Shown here: piece after piece, positions 50,016-58,394 of the stretch
How positions within the stretch are numbered: position 1 is the first letter of the stretch
Layout: every line of letters begins with the position of its first letter
Assembly (NCBI RefSeq): GCF_002300165.1
Contig: NZ_MLCE01000015.1
Location: 124,001 to 188,000 of the forward strand
From: Streptomyces sp. Tue6028
GTDB lineage: Bacteria > Actinomycetota > Actinomycetes > Streptomycetales > Streptomycetaceae
DNA length: 64,000 nucleotides
Direction of reading: 5' to 3'
The notes under the pieces: model-generated
Database searches by the model: none
Told to the model about the DNA's origin: nothing
Seen by the model: only the letters and a program-made list of their open reading frames with translations
Made by a program: the position numbers and the translations under genes

Positions 50016-50912
50016 TCAGTAGTCCCCGTCGCGGTGCCGGTCGCGGTCCTCGCGCCGCTCCCGGTGGCGCTCGCGGCGCTCCTCCTGCCGGGCCCAGTGC
50101 CGCTCACGGCGCTCCTCGTGGCGCGCCCAGCGCTCCTCGTGGCGCTCGCGGACCAGATCGCGGGCCTCGTCGAGCGCGTCGAACATGTCGCCGAGAGCCT
50201 CCCGCCGGGAACCTCCGGCCTCCGATCCCTCCAGCTCGGCGCGGGCCGCCTTGCGGTCCAGCTTCTCCTGGCGGCGCTCCGCCTTCAGACGCTGCCGCTC
50301 GGCGCGGGTCAGCTTGCGTTCGACGCCGACACCGCCCCAGAACGCGAACCCCGTGACGATCACCCGGAGCGCTCCGGGCTCCCCGGGCCGCCCCTCCTCG
50401 CGGTGGTCGAAACCGCCCATGATGCCGATGCCGCGCACCACCACCTCGACGCCGGGCGGCACGATGACATTGACACCGCCCATGACCGCCACGCAGTTGA
50501 TGACCACGTCACGGTCCGCGAAGTTCGCCTCGCGCAGGTCGATCTCGCCGCCGCCCATGAAAGCGAAGGAGTTGAAACGCTTGGGGACCGTCCAGCGGCC
50601 CCTGCGCTCGAAGCCCGACAGGATCGCGACGCCCCACGAGGACGAGCCCTCGCCGCCGACGATCCGCCCCGCCCAACTGCCCTCTCCCACAGGCTCCTTG
50701 ACCATGGAGACCGGGGCCGCGGTCGCCGCGCCCGGAAGGTCGCGGGTGATCGGCGCCAGCTCCCCGTACGTACGGGCCTGGTAGGTCGCCTCCAGCCGCT
50801 CCTCGAACTCCTCCATGTCGAGACGGCCTTCCGCGAGGGCGTCCCTCAGCTGCTCGGCGACTCGTTCACGGTCGGCGTCGGAGGCTCGCAGTTCCGGCAC
50901 ATCGTCGGTCAT
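50016..50912 (-). CDS. DUF1707 protein with LiaF-like domain and charged tail
   Basis: The 298-residue protein starts with a DUF1707 domain (residues ~6-60, LRASDADRERVAEQLRDAL), then a ~110-residue beta-rich region with repeated Gly segments (FMGGGEIDLREA; VMGGVNVIVPPGVEV; IMGGFDHRE) like the cell-wall-active antibiotic response (LiaF/YvqF C-terminal) domain. A ~90-residue Arg/Glu/His-rich tail with HEERRERHWARQ-like repeats ends it. There are no membrane helices. It is 10 bases upstream-adjacent to the ABC exporter operon on the same strand, but its own stop is the last, so it lies at the end of that operon. Role: perhaps envelope stress sensing. Confidence 0.82.
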   Translation of the reverse strand: MTDDVPELRASDADRERVAEQLRDALAEGRLDMEEFEERLEATYQARTYGELAPITRDLPGAATAAPVSMVKEPVGEGSWAGRIVGGEGSSSWGVAILSGFERRGRWTVPKRFNSFAFMGGGEIDLREANFADRDVVINCVAVMGGVNVIVPPGVEVVVRGIGIMGGFDHREEGRPGEPGALRVIVTGFAFWGGVGVERKLTRAERQRLKAERRQEKLDRKAARAELEGSEAGGSRREALGDMFDALDEARDLVRERHEERWARHEERRERHWARQEERRERHRERREDRDRHRDGDY

Positions 50913-50922
50913 GGAGGTCAGC

Positions 50923-51897
50923 CTACGAGACTGCCCTGCCCGCGTACATGCGGCTGATGACCGCCTCGATGTCCGGCTCCCGCACCGAGAGGTCGACCAG
51001 CGGGTACCGTGCCGCGATCCGCGCCACGAGCGGAGCGGCCGACTCGGAGGCGGGGAAGGCCAGCCACTGGCGCGGCCCCTCCACCTTCACCACCCGCGCC
51101 GGCTCCGCCTCGATCGGCGGAAGCTCCCGCTCCAGGTCCACGACCAGCGTCCGCTCGCTCTCCCCCACCTCGTGCAGCCCGGCCGGCGAGCCGTCGTACA
51201 CCAGCCGGCCGTGGTCGATGACCATCACCCGCCGGCACAACTGCTCGATGTCGGTGAGGTCGTGGGTGGTCAGCAGCACGGTCGTGCCGCGTTCGGCGTT
51301 CAGGTCGCGCAGGAACTCCCGCACCCGCGCCTTGCTGATCACGTCCAGGCCGATGGTCGGCTCGTCGAGGTAGAGCACCTCGGGGTCGTGCAGCAGCGCG
51401 GCAGCGATGTCACCGCGCATCCGCTGCCCCAGGGAGAGTTGCCGTACCGGTACGTCCAACAGGTCACCGAGGTCGAGGAGTTCGACGCAGCGGTCGAGGT
51501 TCTCGCGGTAACGGCCGTCCGGGATGCGGTACATGCGGTGCATCAGCCGGTAGGAGTCGATCAGCGGGAGGTCCCACCACAGGGTCGTACGCTGCCCGAA
51601 CACCACCCCGATGCGCCGCGCGAGGCGGGTGCGCTCGCGGGACGGGTCGATGCCCGCGACACGCAGCCGGCCGCCGCTCGGCGTCAGGATGCCGGTGAGC
51701 ATCTTGACGGTGGTCGACTTCCCCGCCCCGTTCGGCCCGATGTAGCCGACCATCTCACCGCGCCGCACGGAGAACGAGAGCGAGTCCACGGCGCGCACCT
51801 GCCGCCGCTCGGCACGCAGGAAGCCGGTCCTTCTGCGCACCTCGAAGACCTTCTCGACACGGTCGAGAAGGATGAGGTCGGCGTCCTCGTTGTCCAT
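50923..51897 (-). CDS. ABC-2 exporter ATP-binding protein
   Basis: The 324-residue ATPase shows Walker A GPNGAGKST (54-62), a Q-loop region GQRTTLWWD, signature LSLGQRM (154-160) in the form typical of this subfamily, Walker B VLYLDEP (174-180) and an H-loop TTHDL. It belongs to the COG4586-like ABC-2 group that pairs with two DUF990-type permeases, which are the two genes upstream (3-base gap to the nearer). ATG 51897 is at the head of the conserved domain. The transported compound is unknown; related systems export drugs or lipids. Confidence 0.92.
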   Translation of the reverse strand: MDNEDADLILLDRVEKVFEVRRRTGFLRAERRQVRAVDSLSFSVRRGEMVGYIGPNGAGKSTTVKMLTGILTPSGGRLRVAGIDPSRERTRLARRIGVVFGQRTTLWWDLPLIDSYRLMHRMYRIPDGRYRENLDRCVELLDLGDLLDVPVRQLSLGQRMRGDIAAALLHDPEVLYLDEPTIGLDVISKARVREFLRDLNAERGTTVLLTTHDLTDIEQLCRRVMVIDHGRLVYDGSPAGLHEVGESERTLVVDLERELPPIEAEPARVVKVEGPRQWLAFPASESAAPLVARIAARYPLVDLSVREPDIEAVISRMYAGRAVS

Positions 51898-51900
51898 GGG

Positions 51901-52791
51901 TCAGCTCCCTGTGCTGCGGTACGACCGAAGGCCCGCGCGCCAGGCGAGACCCGCCGGCACGCAGCAGACCGCCGCGACCAGCGGCGGTGCGAAGGCGACC
52001 CACGTCGGCAGGTCGAGCGGATAGGGCCGCCCCAGCACGTACAGCGCGGGCAGCCAGTTGACGAACGCGATCGGGAACACGAAGGTCACCCCGCGCAGCA
52101 GCTCCGTGGCGAAGACGGTGGGCGGGTACTGAAGGAGCGTGCTGCCGCCGTAGGTGAAGGAGTTCTGCACCTCGGAGGCGTCCTGGGCGACGAACTGGAA
52201 CGCCGCGCCGCCCACGAACACCGCAGCGAAGATCACTCCGCCGCTGAGCAGCATCAGCGGGATCATGAGGACCTTGAGCGGTGTCCAGGACACGTCGAGC
52301 ACGGCGACGGCGTACCCGAGGACCAGCAGTCCCTGGGTGATGCGGCCGAGGCGGCGCAGCGCGAAACGGTCCGCGGCGACCTGCGCGAGCACGGGAGCGG
52401 GGCGCACCAGCAGCGTGTCGAGGGTGCCGTCGCGCACCCGCCGGCCGAGCCGGTCCATCGAGCCGAACGCCAGGTCGGCGAACCCGAAGGCGGTGCCCGA
52501 CACCCCGTACAGGAAGGCCACCTCGGGCAGCGAGTAGCCGCCGAGCCGGTCGACCTGCGAGAACATCAGCAGGATCGCGGCGAAGTCGAGAGCCGTCGCC
52601 GCGAAGTTGCCGAAGGCGGTCATCGCGAAGGAGGCACGGTAGGCCATCGTGGAGCGGATCCACATGGCGGCGATCATCCGGTAGGCACGCAGCCCCTCGC
52701 GGACCTGCTCGTACCTGCCCTGCGGGGCCCACACGGCGTCCGCCGGGCCTCGCTCCACGGGGCGTGTGCCGTTGCGCGCGGGGCTAACCAC
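51901..52791 (-). CDS. ABC-2 family permease (first of pair)
   Basis: The 296-residue membrane protein has six hydrophobic helices (first near residues 45-75) and lacks the classic ABC-2 signature, as in the DUF990/COG3694-type subfamily. GTG 52791 overlaps the upstream permease stop by 8 bases, so the two are translationally coupled. It works with the ATPase gene that starts 3 bases downstream and with the second permease as a heteromeric exporter. Confidence 0.85.
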   Translation of the reverse strand: MVSPARNGTRPVERGPADAVWAPQGRYEQVREGLRAYRMIAAMWIRSTMAYRASFAMTAFGNFAATALDFAAILLMFSQVDRLGGYSLPEVAFLYGVSGTAFGFADLAFGSMDRLGRRVRDGTLDTLLVRPAPVLAQVAADRFALRRLGRITQGLLVLGYAVAVLDVSWTPLKVLMIPLMLLSGGVIFAAVFVGGAAFQFVAQDASEVQNSFTYGGSTLLQYPPTVFATELLRGVTFVFPIAFVNWLPALYVLGRPYPLDLPTWVAFAPPLVAAVCCVPAGLAWRAGLRSYRSTGS

Positions 52792-53584
52792 CCTGCACCA
52801 CCACCCGTCGTGTCGCCGCGGACTGGACGAGCCGCCCGGCCGCGAGCAGCGCGGCGGCCCACGCCGCCTGGAAGAGGTAGGTGCGCGGCAGGTCGGCCGT
52901 GCCGAGCAGGACGTCCACGGGCGCCTGGATCAGCGACGACCACGGCAGGGCGCGCACCACCTCGCCGAGGACACCCGGGAACACGTTCAGCGGCAGCAGC
53001 ATCCCCGAACAGAAGATGCCCGCGATCCAAGCGAGTTGGGCCACCCCGGCCCCGTCGAGGAGCCAGAAGGCGCAGAGCGCCACCAGGAAGCGCAGGGCGA
53101 AGCTGACGACCACACCGAGCGCCACCGCCACCAGGAACGCGATCCAGGCCAGCGGGTCGACGGGCAGCGCCAGGTCGAAGAAGAGCGCGCCGAACGCGAG
53201 CGGGACGACACCACGCCCCAGCAGATGGAACAGGGCACGGCCCGCGTCCTGGGCCAGCCACCACAACTGGAGGTCGGCGGGCCGGTACAGGTCGATCGCG
53301 ATGTCACCCGTACGGATTCTCTCGATCAGCTCGTCCTCGAAGCCGCCGCCCATCACCGCGACGACCATCAGCAGCGCCTGGCCCAGCCACACGTAACTGA
53401 GCGCCTGCGCCTGGTCGTAGCCGCCGAGGTGCGGTCTGTCGTCCCACAACGCGATGAAGATGTACGCCAGGATCAGCCCGAAGACGGTGTTGGTGAACAC
53501 CCCCGCCGCCGTGGCGATCCGGTACGTGGCGTAGCGCCGGAACCCGCCGACCGCGACGGCGGCGTACAACCGCCCTGTGCCCAC
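52784..53584 (-). CDS. ABC-2 family permease (second of pair)
   Basis: The 266-residue membrane protein has about six helices (YRIATAAGVFTNTVFGLILAY is the first, shortened here) and matches the COG4587-type ABC-2 permease. The frame is open to 53860, but upstream codons are not protein-like; GTG 53584 has GAGAGG about 9 bases before it. It is the first gene of the exporter operon (permease, permease, ATPase, DUF1707). The region to the PBP start (53585-53808) is a divergent promoter region. Confidence 0.83.
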   Translation of the reverse strand: MGTGRLYAAVAVGGFRRYATYRIATAAGVFTNTVFGLILAYIFIALWDDRPHLGGYDQAQALSYVWLGQALLMVVAVMGGGFEDELIERIRTGDIAIDLYRPADLQLWWLAQDAGRALFHLLGRGVVPLAFGALFFDLALPVDPLAWIAFLVAVALGVVVSFALRFLVALCAFWLLDGAGVAQLAWIAGIFCSGMLLPLNVFPGVLGEVVRALPWSSLIQAPVDVLLGTADLPRTYLFQAAWAAALLAAGRLVQSAATRRVVVQGG

Positions 53585-53808
53585 GAGGAGATCCTCTCTG
53601 GTGTGCCCGAGCCCGCCGGCAGCCGCGCCGAGGCCAAAGGTCCGGAGCCTAACCGCGGGGCCGAGACACCCGCCATGCATTTTCCGGGCAGGACGCGTGC
53701 CGGGAACCGGGAACGGAATGGCGGGTGCGAAAGTCTTCAAGTGGGGGCGCACAAGGCGTACGAGGGCGTACGGCGACGTACGAAGCGAAACGGGAGTCCG
53801 GCGAACAG

Positions 53809-56223
53809 ATGAGTGACGAGCCGCAGCCGCAGCACGGAGCGGGTCCGCAGGAAGGAGCACCGGGCGAGCCCGGCAAGAAGCAGAAGCGGGGGCGCACCGG
53901 CTGGCGCCGGCTCGTCCCGACCTGGCGGATGGTGCTCGGCACGTTCCTCGTCGCGCTGCTGCTTCTGATCGGATTCTTCGCGCTCGGCTACTACCTGGTG
54001 AAGATCCCGCCCGCGAACGCCGCGGCGACCAAGCAGAGCAACGTCTACCTGTACGCCGACGGCAGCCAGCTCGCCCGCGACGGCGAGGTCAACCGGGAGA
54101 ACGTCTCACTCTCGAAGATCTCCAAGGACGCCCAGCACGCCACGCTCGCCGCCGAGGACCGGGACTTCTACGGCGAGTCGGCCGTCGACCCGCAGGCGAT
54201 GCTCCGCGCCGCCTGGAACACCGCCACCGGCAAGGGCAGGCAGTCCGGCTCGACGATCACCCAGCAGTACGTGAAGAACTACTACCTGGGCCAGGAGCAG
54301 ACCGTCACGCGGAAGGCGAAGGAGTTCTTCATCTCCATCAAGCTCGACCGGGAGAAGAGCAAGGACGACATCCTGGAGGGCTACCTCAACACCAGCTACT
54401 ACGGCCGCAACGCGTACGGGATCCAGGCCGCCGCCCAGGCGTACTACGGCGTCGACGCCGACGAACTGACGGTCGGCCAGGGCGCCTACCTCGCCGCCCT
54501 CCTCAACGCGCCCAGCGAGTACGACGTGATCGCGCACCCCGAGAACAAGCCCGCCGCCCTCGCCCGCTGGAACTACGTCCTCGACGGCATGGTCGCCAAG
54601 AAGTGGCTCACTCCCGCGGAACGCACCGGCGTGAAGTTCCCCGCGCCCAAGCAGGCCAAGGGATCGGCCGGCATGTCCGGCCAGCGCGGCTATCTCGTGC
54701 AGGCCGTCAAGGAGTACCTCACGAGCAACAAGATCATCGATGAGGACACCCTCGCCGCCGGCGGCTACCGCATCACCACCACACTGCAGAAGCCCAAGCA
54801 GGACGCCTTCGTGAAGGCCGTCGACGACCAGGTTATGGACAAGCTCGACAAGAAAAACCGCAAGACCGACACCTACGTCCGCGCGGGCGGCGTCGCCATC
54901 GACCCCTCCAACGGCAAGGTCGTCGCCATGTACGGCGGCATCGACTACACCAAGCAGTACGTGAACAACGCGACCCGCCGCGACTACCAGGTCGGCTCCA
55001 CCTTCAAGCCGTTCGTGTTCACCGCCGCCGTCGAGAACCACTCGACGACCGGCGACGGCCGCATGATCAACCCGAACACCGTCTACGACGGCACCAACAA
55101 GCGCCCCGTACGGGGCTGGAGCGGCGGCGCCTACGCCCCCGAGAACGAGGACGGCTACTCGTACGGCGACATCACCGTGCGCACCGCCACCGACCGGTCC
55201 GTGAACTCGGTGTACGCGCAGATGGCCGTCGACGTCGGCCCGGACGAGGTCGAGAAGACGGCCGTGTCCCTCGGCATCCCCTCGAACACCCCTGACCTGA
55301 CCGCCTCCCCCTCCATCGCGCTCGGCCCGGCCACTGCCAGCGTCCTCGACATGGCGGAGGCCTACGCCACCCTCGCCAACCACGGCAGGCACGGCACGTA
55401 CACGCTCGTCCAGAAGATCACCAAGGACGGCGCGGAGGTCGTGGACCTGCCGAGCCACGACACCCACCAGGCGGTGAGCCGCGAAGCCGCGGACACCACC
55501 ACCTCCGTCCTGCGCAGCGTCGTCCAGGGCGGCACCGGCACGGCCGCACAGGCCGCGGGCCGCCCCGCGGCCGGCAAGACCGGCACCGCCGAGGAGGACC
55601 AGGCCGCCTGGTTCGCGGGCTACACCCCGGACCTCGCCACCGTGGTGTCCGTGATGGGCCAGGACCCCGACACCGGCGCCCACAAGCCGCTGTACGGCGC
55701 CCTCGGCGAGAACCGCATCAACGGCGGCGCCTACCCGGCACGGATCTGGGCGCAGTTCACCCGGACCGCGCTCCGCGGGACCCCGGTGTCGGACTTCGAC
55801 CTCCAGCTCCAGCCCGGCGCCGAGCAGACGCAGACCCCGACGACCGAACCCAGCACGCCGGACACCATCGGCGGCCAGGACGACGACGGCGGCACGTCGG
55901 ACGGCCAGGACATCCAGGGCCAGGACCAGGGCCAGAGCCAAGGACAGACCGAGGGCCAGACCGAGGGGCAGACGGAGGGCCAGGACCAGGGCCAGAGCCA
56001 GGGGCAGACCGAGGGCCAGACGGACGGCGGCACCACCGACGGCGGCACGACCGACGGAGGCACGTCGGACGGCGGGACCACGGACGGCGGGACCACCGAC
56101 GGGGGCACCACCGACGGCACCAGCACCGGAGGGACGACGGACGGCGGCACGACCGACGGCGGCACGAACGGGACGATCGCCGGCACCAACCCCTTCGGCC
56201 GGGCCCCACACCGCCGCTCCTAG
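53809..56223 (+). CDS. Class A penicillin-binding protein (transglycosylase/transpeptidase)
   Basis: The 804-residue bifunctional peptidoglycan synthase has a cytoplasmic head rich in Pro/Gln/Gly, one membrane helix (~41-65), a GT51 transglycosylase with Glu116 in EDRDFY, a linker, and a transpeptidase with Ser397 (STFKPF), SVN and Lys590 (KTGTAE). Residues ~690-790 are a low-complexity tail: GQxQGQTEG units, then GGTTDGG units. Such tails are seen in Streptomyces PBPs and may reach through the wall. ATG 53809 begins the real protein; the frame upstream is weaker. In S. coelicolor the equivalent place is held by a PBP gene (SCO2897, from memory). Confidence 0.92.
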   Translation: MSDEPQPQHGAGPQEGAPGEPGKKQKRGRTGWRRLVPTWRMVLGTFLVALLLLIGFFALGYYLVKIPPANAAATKQSNVYLYADGSQLARDGEVNRENVSLSKISKDAQHATLAAEDRDFYGESAVDPQAMLRAAWNTATGKGRQSGSTITQQYVKNYYLGQEQTVTRKAKEFFISIKLDREKSKDDILEGYLNTSYYGRNAYGIQAAAQAYYGVDADELTVGQGAYLAALLNAPSEYDVIAHPENKPAALARWNYVLDGMVAKKWLTPAERTGVKFPAPKQAKGSAGMSGQRGYLVQAVKEYLTSNKIIDEDTLAAGGYRITTTLQKPKQDAFVKAVDDQVMDKLDKKNRKTDTYVRAGGVAIDPSNGKVVAMYGGIDYTKQYVNNATRRDYQVGSTFKPFVFTAAVENHSTTGDGRMINPNTVYDGTNKRPVRGWSGGAYAPENEDGYSYGDITVRTATDRSVNSVYAQMAVDVGPDEVEKTAVSLGIPSNTPDLTASPSIALGPATASVLDMAEAYATLANHGRHGTYTLVQKITKDGAEVVDLPSHDTHQAVSREAADTTTSVLRSVVQGGTGTAAQAAGRPAAGKTGTAEEDQAAWFAGYTPDLATVVSVMGQDPDTGAHKPLYGALGENRINGGAYPARIWAQFTRTALRGTPVSDFDLQLQPGAEQTQTPTTEPSTPDTIGGQDDDGGTSDGQDIQGQDQGQSQGQTEGQTEGQTEGQDQGQSQGQTEGQTDGGTTDGGTTDGGTSDGGTTDGGTTDGGTTDGTSTGGTTDGGTTDGGTNGTIAGTNPFGRAPHRRS
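55912..56165 (+). repeat. In-frame tandem repeats encoding the PBP tail
   Basis: Two blocks: units of GGCCAGACSGAGGGSCAG and CAGGGCCAGAGCC (about 55912-56020), then repeated GGCGGCACSACCGACGGC units (about 56020-56165). All lie in frame inside the PBP gene, so unit gain or loss would change the tail length without a frameshift. Confidence 0.8.
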
Positions 56224-56239
56224 GCCCTCGGCCCGGCCG

Positions 56240-56275
56240 GTGACCAGGCCGGTCGATGACCGGACCGGCCGGTGA
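56240..56275. terminator. Possible terminator between convergent PBP and SMR genes
   Basis: CCGGTC-GAT-GACCGG is a perfect short hairpin, flanked by three GGCCGGTGACC-type units. It lies between the PBP stop (56223) and the SMR stop (56301) and could serve both. Confidence 0.45.
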
Positions 56276-56300
56276 CCAAGTCCGTCAGGGGCCGGGCCCG

Positions 56301-56621
56301 TCAGTGGCCCGAGGTCGCCTTGAGACCCACCACGGCGACCAGCAGCAGACACACGAAGAAGATCCGGGCCGCGGTCACCGGCTCGCCGAGCACCACCATG
56401 CCGAGCACCGCCGCCCCTGCGGCGCCGATCCCGACCCAGACGCCGTAGGCGGTACCGATGGGCAGAGACCTGGCGGCGTACGAGAGAAGAAGCATGCTCG
56501 CGACGATCCCGGCACCCGTGGCCAGGCTCGGCCACAGCCGGGTGAACCCGTCGGTGTACTTCATGCCGATCGACCAGCCCACCTCCAGCAGACCGGCGAC
56601 GACGAGCAGAACCCAGGCCAT
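56301..56621 (-). CDS. gdx: SMR-family guanidinium exporter (Gdx/SugE type)
   Basis: The 106-residue protein has four membrane helices. The first reads WVLLVVAGLLEVGWSIGMKY with Glu13 and Trp16, the positions used for guanidinium export in Gdx proteins; GIGAAGAAVLGM and a short C-terminus fit. It works as an antiparallel dimer exchanging guanidinium for protons. The assignment is strengthened by a guanidine-III riboswitch-like element just upstream in the same transcript. ATG 56621 is the start after the leader; the frame open to 56711 is the leader itself. It is transcribed away from the GroES-like gene through a terminator. Confidence 0.9.
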   Translation of the reverse strand: MAWVLLVVAGLLEVGWSIGMKYTDGFTRLWPSLATGAGIVASMLLLSYAARSLPIGTAYGVWVGIGAAGAAVLGMVVLGEPVTAARIFFVCLLLVAVVGLKATSGH

Positions 56622-56653
56622 GACGGCACCTCCGTGAATCGGACGACAGGGGG

Positions 56654-56698
56654 TGCGTCGTCTTTGCGATCCCGGTACGGCGCGTCTCGTCGGGTCCC
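56654..56698 (-). ncRNA. Guanidine-III (ykkC-III) riboswitch
   Basis: On the minus strand the leader reads CCCGACGAG, then a short spacer, GCGCCGTACCGGG, a ~6-base loop and AAAGACGACGC. This matches the ykkC-III consensus (CCGGACGAG..GCGCCGUACCCGG..AAGACGGCGC) with the P1 stem and a pseudoknot partner having one apparent mismatch. It lies 33 bases before the SMR exporter start. Guanidine binding in this class usually exposes the ribosome site. The promoter may use TACCGT near 56702-56707. Confidence 0.88.
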
Positions 56699-56722
56699 TC
56701 CACGGTAGCAAAACCCAGGCAA

Positions 56723-56754
56723 AAGGGGCTGGTGACCATGGTCACCAGCCCCTT
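56723..56754. terminator. Perfect 32-base palindrome, terminator of GroES-like gene
   Basis: AAGGGGCTGGTGACC-A and its exact complement meet with no loop, giving a 32-base perfect palindrome. On the minus strand it ends in CCCCTTTTGCC, 14 bases downstream of the GroES-like stop, so it probably ends that transcript and insulates the riboswitch unit. Confidence 0.8.
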
Positions 56755-56768
56755 CGGCAGACGTACGC

Positions 56769-57125
56769 CTACAAGTACAAGCCCGTCGAGTCCTCGGAGC
56801 CCTCGAAGCGGTCCGCGGCGACGGCGTGCAGATCCCGCTCACGCATCAGCACGTAGGCGATCCCGCGCACCTCGACCTCGGCACGGTCCTCCGGGTCGTA
56901 CAGAACGCGGTCGCCCGGCTCGACCGTCCGGACGTTCTGCCCGACGGCGACGACCTCGGCCCAGGCCAGACGGCGGCCGACCGCCGCCGTCGCGGGGATC
57001 AGGATGCCGCCGCCGGACCGGCGCTCGCCCTCCGCGGCGTCCTGCCGCACCAGCACACGGTCGTGCAGCATGCGGATGGGCAACTTGTCGTGATGGGTGC
57101 TGTGCTTATCCCGATTGGCGCTCAC
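56769..57125 (-). CDS. GroES-family (Cpn10-like) protein
   Basis: The 118-residue protein has the GroES fold: LHDRVLVRQD, a mobile-loop region with SGGGILIP, GEVVAVGQ-like AWAEVVAVGQ and DRVLYDP. It is longer than GroES (about 97 aa) because of an N-terminal ~18-residue extension, and the mobile loop is shortened. No groEL gene is next to it, so it is a stand-alone paralogue and not the main GroES. GTG 57125 is the likely start. Its terminator is the perfect palindrome downstream. Confidence 0.85.
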   Translation of the reverse strand: MSANRDKHSTHHDKLPIRMLHDRVLVRQDAAEGERRSGGGILIPATAAVGRRLAWAEVVAVGQNVRTVEPGDRVLYDPEDRAEVEVRGIAYVLMRERDLHAVAADRFEGSEDSTGLYL

Positions 57126-57245
57126 GACCCGAACCTACCTGCCCCGGCCGCTTCCGCACGCGAGTGGGTCGATCCTCGCCCCGCGGAAACCGATCGGCGG
57201 CACCCGGGGCGAGCCACACCCGCCCCGCACCCGGACCCCGGCGGA

Positions 57246-57584
57246 TCAGCGCCTGCGGCGCCGGGAACCGACGGTGAGCAGCCCGACGACACCGACCACG
57301 ACCAGGGCCACCGGCACGATGCGCTCCAGGCGGGGCGCGCCCTCCTCGGTGACCAGCTGGCCCTTCACATCGCTGACGACGCGATTGACGCCGACGTAGG
57401 CGCGGCCGAGCGTGTGGTCGATGTGCGAGGCGACCTTGGCCTTCGCGTCACCCACGATCGTCTTCGGGTGCACGCGCACGCCGATCTCGTCGAGGGTCTC
57501 GGCGAGCGTTTCGCGGCGGCGCTTGATGTCCGCCTCGATCTCCGCCGGAGTCCTGGTATCCGACGTTCTCGACGTATCCGACAC
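57246..57584 (-). CDS. DUF3618 protein
   Basis: The 112-residue protein has the DUF3618 entry TPAEIEADIKRRRETLAETLDEI (shortened here: positions 12-34) with a charged helical part and one C-terminal membrane helix (~85-105) ending in RRRRR. DUF3618 proteins are small membrane-tethered actinobacterial proteins of unknown role. GTG 57584 has GGAGG upstream. It is divergent from bcp across a 138-base gap. Confidence 0.85.
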   Translation of the reverse strand: MSDTSRTSDTRTPAEIEADIKRRRETLAETLDEIGVRVHPKTIVGDAKAKVASHIDHTLGRAYVGVNRVVSDVKGQLVTEEGAPRLERIVPVALVVVGVVGLLTVGSRRRRR

Positions 57585-57722
57585 CGCGCTGCCTCCGTGG
57601 TCGTGTTCTGACTCCCTGCTTTCGACAGTCTGTCAGCTCGGGCAGCCGCGCACCCCTCGGCACCCCCATTACGCTCGTCACCCATAGGTCCGTAAACCAT
57701 CTCCCGGCCACGTGAGGTACCG

Positions 57723-58190
57723 ATGAGCGAGCGACTCCAGCCCGGCGACACCGCCCCCGACTTCAGCCTGCCCGACGCCGACGGCAACGAGGTCTCCCTC
57801 TCCGCCCACAAGGGCCGCAAGGTCATCGTGTACTTCTACCCGGCGGCCCTGACCCCCGGCTGCACCAAGCAGGCCTGCGACTTCACGGACAACCTCGAAC
57901 TGCTGGCGGGCGCCGGGTACGACGTCATCGGCGTCTCCCCCGACAAGCCCGAGAAGCTCGCCAAGTTCCGCGAGAAGGAGTCCCTGAAGGTCACCCTGGT
58001 CGGCGACCCCGACAAGACCGTCCTGGAGGCCTACGGCGCCTTCGGCGAGAAAAAGCTCTACGGCAAGACGGTCGTCGGCGTCATCCGCTCCACCGTGATC
58101 GTCGACGAGGAGGGCAAGGTCGAGCGGGCCCTGTACAACGTGAAGGCGACGGGCCACGTGGCGAAGATCATCAAGGACCTCGGCATCTGA
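57723..58190 (+). CDS. bcp: Thioredoxin-dependent thiol peroxidase Bcp (PrxQ type)
   Basis: The 155-residue peroxiredoxin has the peroxidatic Cys47 in TPGCTKQACDF and a resolving Cys52 five residues later, the PrxQ/alpha arrangement, plus KVIVYFYP and GVSPDKPEK. It reduces hydrogen and organic peroxides with thioredoxin in the cytoplasm. ATG 57723 has GTGAGG upstream. A hairpin terminator lies downstream. Confidence 0.93.
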   Translation: MSERLQPGDTAPDFSLPDADGNEVSLSAHKGRKVIVYFYPAALTPGCTKQACDFTDNLELLAGAGYDVIGVSPDKPEKLAKFREKESLKVTLVGDPDKTVLEAYGAFGEKKLYGKTVVGVIRSTVIVDEEGKVERALYNVKATGHVAKIIKDLGI

Positions 58191-58208
58191 GCCCCCACCC
58201 CTCCCCGC

Positions 58209-58242
58209 AGCGGCTCGCCCCGACCCCTCGGCGCGAGCCGCT
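58209..58242 (+). terminator. Hairpin terminator after bcp
   Basis: AGCGGCTCG (58209-58217) pairs perfectly with CGAGCCGCT (58234-58242) around a 16-base loop, 18 bases after the bcp stop. Confidence 0.7.
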
Positions 58243-58394
58243 CCGCGTTCCCCGCGTGACGGGGCGGGCGTCGGTTCGTTACTCCGTACGAGGGTGCGAC
58301 GTCCGAGCGAACGAAGTGGGACTGGATCCACGGCGTGACGAGCGGTCCCGTGCCCGACAGGCCGTACGGGAGCGGCGCAGGGAACGGGGGATGC

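Noticed and set aside
54106..56745. 879-codon minus-strand frame
   Set aside because: It is antisense to the PBP gene and reads mostly Gly/Val/Ala repeats; the PBP frame holds all catalytic motifs.
56769..57125. Main GroES chaperonin
   Set aside because: No groEL next to it, an N-terminal extension and a shortened mobile loop indicate a paralogue.
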